NCBI GenBank assembly: GCA_024681565.1
Contig: JAILAO010000054.1
Span: forward strand, 1-27,767
DNA: 27,767 nucleotides
Direction of reading: 5' to 3'
From: Bacteroidales bacterium
GTDB lineage: Bacteria > Bacteroidota > Bacteroidia > Bacteroidales > UBA932
Within the stretch, counting starts at the first letter, position 1. Each line of letters opens with the position of its first letter. Of this stretch, positions 23,690-27,767 are shown in pieces. Below the pieces are notes generated by a model. It did no database searches. It was given only the letters and a program-made list of their open reading frames with translations, and was not told the origin of the DNA. Position numbers and translations under genes: made by a program.

Positions 23690-24744
23690 AATTGAATATT
23701 GCCCTTCTGCCCGGGGACGGCATCGGCCCCGAGGTCATCAGCCAGGCGGTCAAGTCCGTGGACGCCGTCTGCCGGAAGTTCGGACACGAGGTGTCCTACC
23801 ATTTTGCGTATGCGGGTGCATGCGCCATCGACCGCTACGGCGACGCCTTCCCGGAGGTCACCTACAAGACCTGCGTGGAATGTGACGCGGTGCTGTTCGG
23901 CGCTGTCGGTGATCCCAAGTACGACAACGACCCGACGGCGAAGGTGCGTCCGGAACAGGGCCTGCTGGCCATGCGCAAGCAGCTCGGGCTTTTCGCCAAC
24001 CTGCGCCCGGTCGAGACCTTCAAATCCCTGGTCCACAAATCCCCGCTCAAGGAAGAACTGGTGGACGGGGCGGACTTCCTCTGCATCCGGGAGTTGACCG
24101 GAGGCATGTATTTCGGCGAGAAGGGCCGTCTGGACGGCGGAGACACCGCCTATGACACCAACATCTACCACCGTTACGAGATCGAGCGCATCCTCAAGCA
24201 GGCCTTCGAGTTCGCCATGCGCCGCCGCAAGCACCTGACGGTCGTGGACAAGGCCAACGTGCTGGAGTCCTCCCGCCTGTGGCGCCAGATCGCCCAGGAG
24301 ATGGCCCCGCAGTATCCGGAAGTCACCACGGACTACATGTTCGTCGACAATGCCGCGATGAAGCTGATCACCGGTCCCAAGTTCTTCGATGTGATCGTGA
24401 CGGAGAACACCTTCGGCGACATCCTCACCGACGAGGCCAGCGTGGTCTCCGGATCGATGGGCCTGCTGGCTTCCGCCTCCGTCGGCGAGAAGACCGGGGT
24501 GTACGAGCCGATCCACGGATCGTATCCGCAGGCGGCCGGAAAGAACATTGCAAACCCCCTCGCGACCATCCTTTCCGCCGCGATGATGTTCGAATATGCC
24601 TTCGGTCTGATGGACGAAGGAGCAGCAATTCGTAAAGCGGTGAATGACAGCATAGAAAACAATATTGTCACCGAAGATTTGGCCGCTTCAGGACGCAGTT
24701 ATTCGACCTCTGAAGTCGGGGATTGGGTGGCTGCACACATCTAA
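23686..24744 (+). CDS. leuB: 3-isopropylmalate dehydrogenase
   Basis: A 352-residue enzyme of the isocitrate/isopropylmalate dehydrogenase family that oxidises and decarboxylates 3-isopropylmalate, and may also use 3-methylmalate from the citramalate route. It begins IALLPGDGIGPEV. The substrate segment RELTGGMYFGEKG is near 144-156, metal-binding Asp residues lie in ENTFGDILTDEAS near 245-257, and the NAD-binding YEPIHGSYPQAAGKNIANP is near 274-292. The length is normal. Its start overlaps the preceding synthase gene by 4 bp, and 24 AT-rich bases separate it from ilvE. Confidence 0.96.
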   Translation: MKLNIALLPGDGIGPEVISQAVKSVDAVCRKFGHEVSYHFAYAGACAIDRYGDAFPEVTYKTCVECDAVLFGAVGDPKYDNDPTAKVRPEQGLLAMRKQLGLFANLRPVETFKSLVHKSPLKEELVDGADFLCIRELTGGMYFGEKGRLDGGDTAYDTNIYHRYEIERILKQAFEFAMRRRKHLTVVDKANVLESSRLWRQIAQEMAPQYPEVTTDYMFVDNAAMKLITGPKFFDVIVTENTFGDILTDEASVVSGSMGLLASASVGEKTGVYEPIHGSYPQAAGKNIANPLATILSAAMMFEYAFGLMDEGAAIRKAVNDSIENNIVTEDLAASGRSYSTSEVGDWVAAHI

Positions 24745-24768
24745 AAACAGGTATTATAAGAAAATATT

Positions 24769-25806
24769 ATGGCACAGATTGATTGGGATTCTTTGGGCTT
24801 TGACGCCTACCGTACCCGGACCGTCGTCGTCGCGCAGTACCGGGACGGAGAGTGGTCGGACATTGAGTTGACCGAGACTTTCTCCTTCACCATCGATCCG
24901 TTCATGCAGGGCCTCCATTATGCGATTTCCTGCTTTGAAGGATTGAAGGCATTCAGCCGCAAGGACGGCAGCATCGCAATCTTCCGCCCGGACAAGAACG
25001 CGGCCCGCATGGCCCGTTCCGCCAAGTTCCTGGGCCTTCCTGCACCGCCTCAGGACATGTTTATCCGCATGTGCGAGCTCTGCGTGAAGAACAACCTGGA
25101 GTTTCTTCCGCCCTACGGCCATCAGGCATCGCTGTACCTGCGCCCGCTGCTTTTCGCTCCGCATCCGCAGATGCAGCTCGTTCCGTACCCGGAGGTGACC
25201 TTCGCGGTGATGTGCGCCCCGGCCGGCTCCTACTACGGTGCCCACCTGCGTTCCGCGGCGGCGGTGATCCCCGGCGATTACGACCGGGCCGCCCCCAAGG
25301 GAACGGGCAGCTACAAGCTCAGCGCCAACTATGCCGGCACCTTCGTACCCTACAAGATCGCCCACGAACAGGGCTATGCGGAGCTGCTTTACCTGAATTC
25401 CGCAACCCGGGAGTACGTAGATGAGTTCGGTTCTTCCAACTTCTTCGGAATCAAGGACGGAAACAAATATGTTACACCTCTTTCCGACAGTGTTTTGCCC
25501 TCGATTACGAACCTGACGCTGCAGGAAGTGGCGGCTGATTTCGGCATGACGGTCTTCCGCCGTCCGGTGCCGCTCGAGGAGCTGGCCGAGTTCGACGAGG
25601 CCGGTGGATGCGGCACGGCCGTGGTGATCACGCCGATGTCCCACATCGACATCAAGCCCGTGCTGGCGGAGCCGATCGTGACCCGTTCCTTCCGTTATGA
25701 ACCGGACGGTGAAGTGGGTCCCGTCTGTACGAAACTTTACAAGCAGATCACCGGTATCCAGTTCGGCGAGATCGAAGATACGCACGGCTGGTGCCATATC
25801 CTGTAG
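24769..25806 (+). CDS. ilvE: Branched-chain amino-acid aminotransferase (fold type IV)
   Basis: A 345-residue PLP enzyme that performs the last transamination for leucine, isoleucine and valine with glutamate as donor. It has the class IV signature: GLHYAISCFEGLKAF (48-62), the PLP lysine Lys183 in GTGSYKLSANYAG, and EFGSSNFFGI near 223. The length and the DKNAARM and PPYGHQASLYLRP segments place it with the longer, eukaryote-like branch of branched-chain aminotransferases. It is the tenth gene of the operon, 24 bp after leuB and 3 bp before the next aminotransferase. Confidence 0.94.
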   Translation: MAQIDWDSLGFDAYRTRTVVVAQYRDGEWSDIELTETFSFTIDPFMQGLHYAISCFEGLKAFSRKDGSIAIFRPDKNAARMARSAKFLGLPAPPQDMFIRMCELCVKNNLEFLPPYGHQASLYLRPLLFAPHPQMQLVPYPEVTFAVMCAPAGSYYGAHLRSAAAVIPGDYDRAAPKGTGSYKLSANYAGTFVPYKIAHEQGYAELLYLNSATREYVDEFGSSNFFGIKDGNKYVTPLSDSVLPSITNLTLQEVAADFGMTVFRRPVPLEELAEFDEAGGCGTAVVITPMSHIDIKPVLAEPIVTRSFRYEPDGEVGPVCTKLYKQITGIQFGEIEDTHGWCHIL

Positions 25807-25809
25807 GGA

Positions 25810-27126
25810 ATGAAGTTTTTCAGCGAAGCACTGGTCGCAGAGGCCTGCCGGGAGAACAGCATCGCGGACCTGTCCACTGCCACGATCGGGGAAATCCTGC
25901 TGGCTGCCCAGTATCTGGAGCAGAAGACGGGAACTCCTTTCATCCGCATGGACCAGGGGTCGCCGGGCCTGCCCGTCAACCGCTTCGGCGTTGAAGCCGA
26001 GAAACAGGCGCTGGACCGCGGCGTCGGGTCGCAGTACCCGCCGGCTGCAGGCGTCCCAGAGCTCAAAGAGGCTGCCTCCGCGTTCATCAAGGCCTTCATC
26101 GACGTGTCGGTGAGCCCGCGCGGCTGTGTGCCCACGACCGGCTCCGTCTCGGCCTCTTTCGGCTCGTTCATCGCCTGTACGCAGCGCATCCCGGGCAAGG
26201 ACAAGGTGCTTTTCATCGATCCCGGTTTCCCGATCCAGAAATCGCAGCTCCGCGTGCTCGGGATCGGCTGGCGGGAATTCGATATCTATGCCTGGCGCGG
26301 GGCCGCACGGCTCCGTGAGAAACTGGAGGCCGAACTGGCTGCCGGGGACATTGCGGCCATCATCTATTCCAACCCCAACAACCCGGCCTGGATCTGCCTG
26401 GAAGAGGAGGAACTGCAGGAGATCGGCGAACTTGCCACGAAATATGATGTCGTGGTGATGGAAGACCTGGCGTATTTCTGCATGGACTACCGCCGGGAGC
26501 TCGGTCACCCGTACCGGGCGCCCTTCGTGCCCACCGTGGCCCGCTATACGGACAATTACATCCTGATGCTCTCGGCGTCCAAGATCTTCAGCTATGCCGG
26601 ACAGCGTATCGCACTCTGCTGCATCGGTGACAGGCTCTACGAGAAGCAGTATCCCGCCCTGGCGGAGCGGTATCTGGATGCGGGCGTGTTCGGCGTGACG
26701 CTGACGGCGTCCATCCTCTACATGATTACGAGCGGCTGCACCGCCACCACGCAGTATGGCTATGCCGAGATGCTGCGCCTCTCCTGCGAGGGCAAGATCG
26801 ATTTCGTGGCCGACACGCGTGAATACGAGCGCCGCGCGAAACGGATGAAGGAGATCTTCTGCCGCCACGGCTTCAGCGTAGTCTATGACCGCGATGTGAC
26901 GCGCGAGGTGGGGGACGGCTTCTTCTTCATGCTCGGTTATGACGGGCTCACCGGCGACGAACTCGTCGTCGAGCTGATGTACTACGGTGTCAGCAGCATC
27001 TCCCTGTCCACGACGGGCAGCCGTCAGGAGGGCGTGCGCGGCTGTACGAGCCGCATGCGCGAGGAACTGTATCCCGTGCTGGAGGAGCGGATGGCCGAGT
27101 TCGAGCGGGATCATCCAAAGAAATAG
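25810..27126 (+). CDS. Class I/II PLP-dependent aminotransferase, substrate unassigned
   Basis: A 438-residue fold-type I aminotransferase. The PLP lysine is Lys258 in SASKIFSYAGQR; the preceding SNPNNPAW (Asn near 194) and VVVMEDLAYF (Asp near 219) bind the cofactor. A C-terminal CTSRMREEL segment supplies a carboxylate-binding Arg. The N terminus (about 1-60) is longer than in AspC-type enzymes. The substrate cannot be told from sequence. Its position between ilvE and metX, 3 bp after ilvE and 5 bp before metX, suggests aspartate, methionine-related oxo acid, or a second branched-chain/aromatic activity. There is no reason to think it is broken. Confidence 0.85.
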   Translation: MKFFSEALVAEACRENSIADLSTATIGEILLAAQYLEQKTGTPFIRMDQGSPGLPVNRFGVEAEKQALDRGVGSQYPPAAGVPELKEAASAFIKAFIDVSVSPRGCVPTTGSVSASFGSFIACTQRIPGKDKVLFIDPGFPIQKSQLRVLGIGWREFDIYAWRGAARLREKLEAELAAGDIAAIIYSNPNNPAWICLEEEELQEIGELATKYDVVVMEDLAYFCMDYRRELGHPYRAPFVPTVARYTDNYILMLSASKIFSYAGQRIALCCIGDRLYEKQYPALAERYLDAGVFGVTLTASILYMITSGCTATTQYGYAEMLRLSCEGKIDFVADTREYERRAKRMKEIFCRHGFSVVYDRDVTREVGDGFFFMLGYDGLTGDELVVELMYYGVSSISLSTTGSRQEGVRGCTSRMREELYPVLEERMAEFERDHPKK

Positions 27127-27131
27127 TTGAG

Positions 27132-27767
27132 ATGAGATATAATAAACTTGTTATAGACAAACCATTCCACTTCGAATCAGGTGGTTGTATCAATCACCTG
27201 GAACTGGTGTATTATACTTCGGACCGGGAGTACCGGCCCGGAGACACCGTGGTCTGGGTCTGCCACGCCCTGACGGGCAACGCCAATCCGGAGGACTGGT
27301 GGCCGCAGCTGGTGGGGAAGGACAAGTTTTTCGATCCGGACAGATATTTCATCGTGTGCGTGTCCATGCTTTGCTCGCCTTACGGGCAGACGGGACCCGC
27401 TTCCGTCAATCCGGCGACCGGACGGCCGTATATGTTTGATTTCCCGATGACGACGGTGCGTGACATCGTGAATGCCGAGATCCTGGTGCGCAGGCACCTG
27501 GGAATCGGGCACATCGACCTGATGCTCGGTCCGTCCATCGGCGGTTTCCAGGCCCTGGAATGGGTGATCATGGAGCCGGATGTGGTACGGAATGTCGTGT
27601 TCCTGGCCACGGCGACGCGGGTGACGCCTTTCATGACCGCGTTCAACGAGTCGCAGCGCATGGCCCTGGAGGCCGATCCGACCTTCCGGGCGGCGAAGGA
27701 CCTCTCCGGCGGACGTGCCGGCCTGGCCTGCGCACGCTCCATTGCCCTGATTTCCTACCGTACCTAT
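27132..27767 (+). CDS. metX: Homoserine O-acetyltransferase, 3' end beyond the window
   Basis: The first 212 codons of a MetX-type alpha/beta-hydrolase acyltransferase, which activates homoserine for methionine synthesis. The oxyanion region VCHALTGNANPEDWW is near 43-57, YGQTGPASVNP near 84-94, and the nucleophile elbow GPSIGG has Ser135. Later FLATATRVTP is also typical. The ATG at 27132 lies 5 bp after the aminotransferase stop codon. The Asp and His of the catalytic triad would lie past the window end and cannot be checked. Acetyl rather than succinyl donor is inferred from family resemblance; MetX proteins with either specificity are known. It would compete with ThrB for the homoserine made by ThrA. 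Confidence 0.88.
   Translation, partial: MRYNKLVIDKPFHFESGGCINHLELVYYTSDREYRPGDTVVWVCHALTGNANPEDWWPQLVGKDKFFDPDRYFIVCVSMLCSPYGQTGPASVNPATGRPYMFDFPMTTVRDIVNAEILVRRHLGIGHIDLMLGPSIGGFQALEWVIMEPDVVRNVVFLATATRVTPFMTAFNESQRMALEADPTFRAAKDLSGGRAGLACARSIALISYRTY

Noticed and set aside
24754..27114. A 786-codon minus-strand open frame opposite ilvE and the aminotransferase gene
   Set aside because: It spans two well-supported genes and their junction on the other strand, and its composition looks like a shadow frame.
1..27767. CRISPR arrays, insertion sequences, prophage genes, rRNA or tRNA genes
   Set aside because: No regularly spaced repeats, transposase or integrase motifs, terminal inverted repeats or cloverleaf sequences were seen; gene gaps are short and accounted for.

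Overview
The window looks like chromosomal DNA from a fairly GC-rich member of the order Bacteroidales. The reasons are the Bacteroidetes-type promoter -7 elements (TAnnTTTG) in several intergenic gaps, the absence of Shine-Dalgarno sequences, Bacteroidales-type families (DUF4251 lipoprotein, DUF1460 amidase-like protein, two-receiver/PPDK_N protein) and the character of the leu/ilv proteins. The genus cannot be fixed from the sequence alone; a GC-rich lineage such as Alistipes or Cryptobacteroides is only a guess. No RNA gene, CRISPR array, insertion sequence, phage gene or long repeat was seen, and almost all of the window is protein-coding.

Layout. (1) 11-4610, plus strand: a 970-residue protein with two receiver-like domains fused to a PEP-synthase-type nucleotide-binding domain, then an exported esterase and an exported DUF1460 protein, tightly packed. 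(2) 4776-6986, plus strand: pgeF, a DUF4251 lipoprotein and purU. The first two have their own promoter-like elements, and a good intrinsic terminator follows the lipoprotein gene. (3) 6983-7786, minus strand: a six-helix voltage-gated-type potassium channel, convergent with purU. (4) 13642 down to 7938, minus strand: thrA-thrB-thrC-asd, which encodes all five enzymatic steps from aspartate to threonine in one compact operon with a promoter candidate in front and a hairpin behind. (5) 13783 to the window end, plus strand: ilvD-ilvB-ilvN-ilvC-leuA-leuC-leuD-(second isopropylmalate/citramalate-synthase-type gene)-leuB-ilvE-aminotransferase-metX. Its genes overlap or lie at most 24 bp apart. metX runs off the end.

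How the parts work together. The divergent thr and ilv/leu operons share a 140-bp control region at 13643-13782. The thr operon makes aspartate semialdehyde, homoserine and threonine, and metX at the far end of the opposite operon takes homoserine towards methionine. The ilv/leu operon makes valine, leucine and isoleucine. No threonine deaminase gene (ilvA) is present here, but a second LeuA-family enzyme sits between leuD and leuB. If it is a citramalate synthase, then together with LeuCD and LeuB it would make 2-oxobutyrate from pyruvate and acetyl-CoA, giving a threonine-independent route to isoleucine.

The points most worth a second look are the receiver/PPDK_N fusion at the left edge, the second LeuA-type enzyme with its probable TTG start inside leuD, the ACT-only short IlvN, the inverted repeat directly before ilvD, and a short AT-rich codon patch inside leuC.
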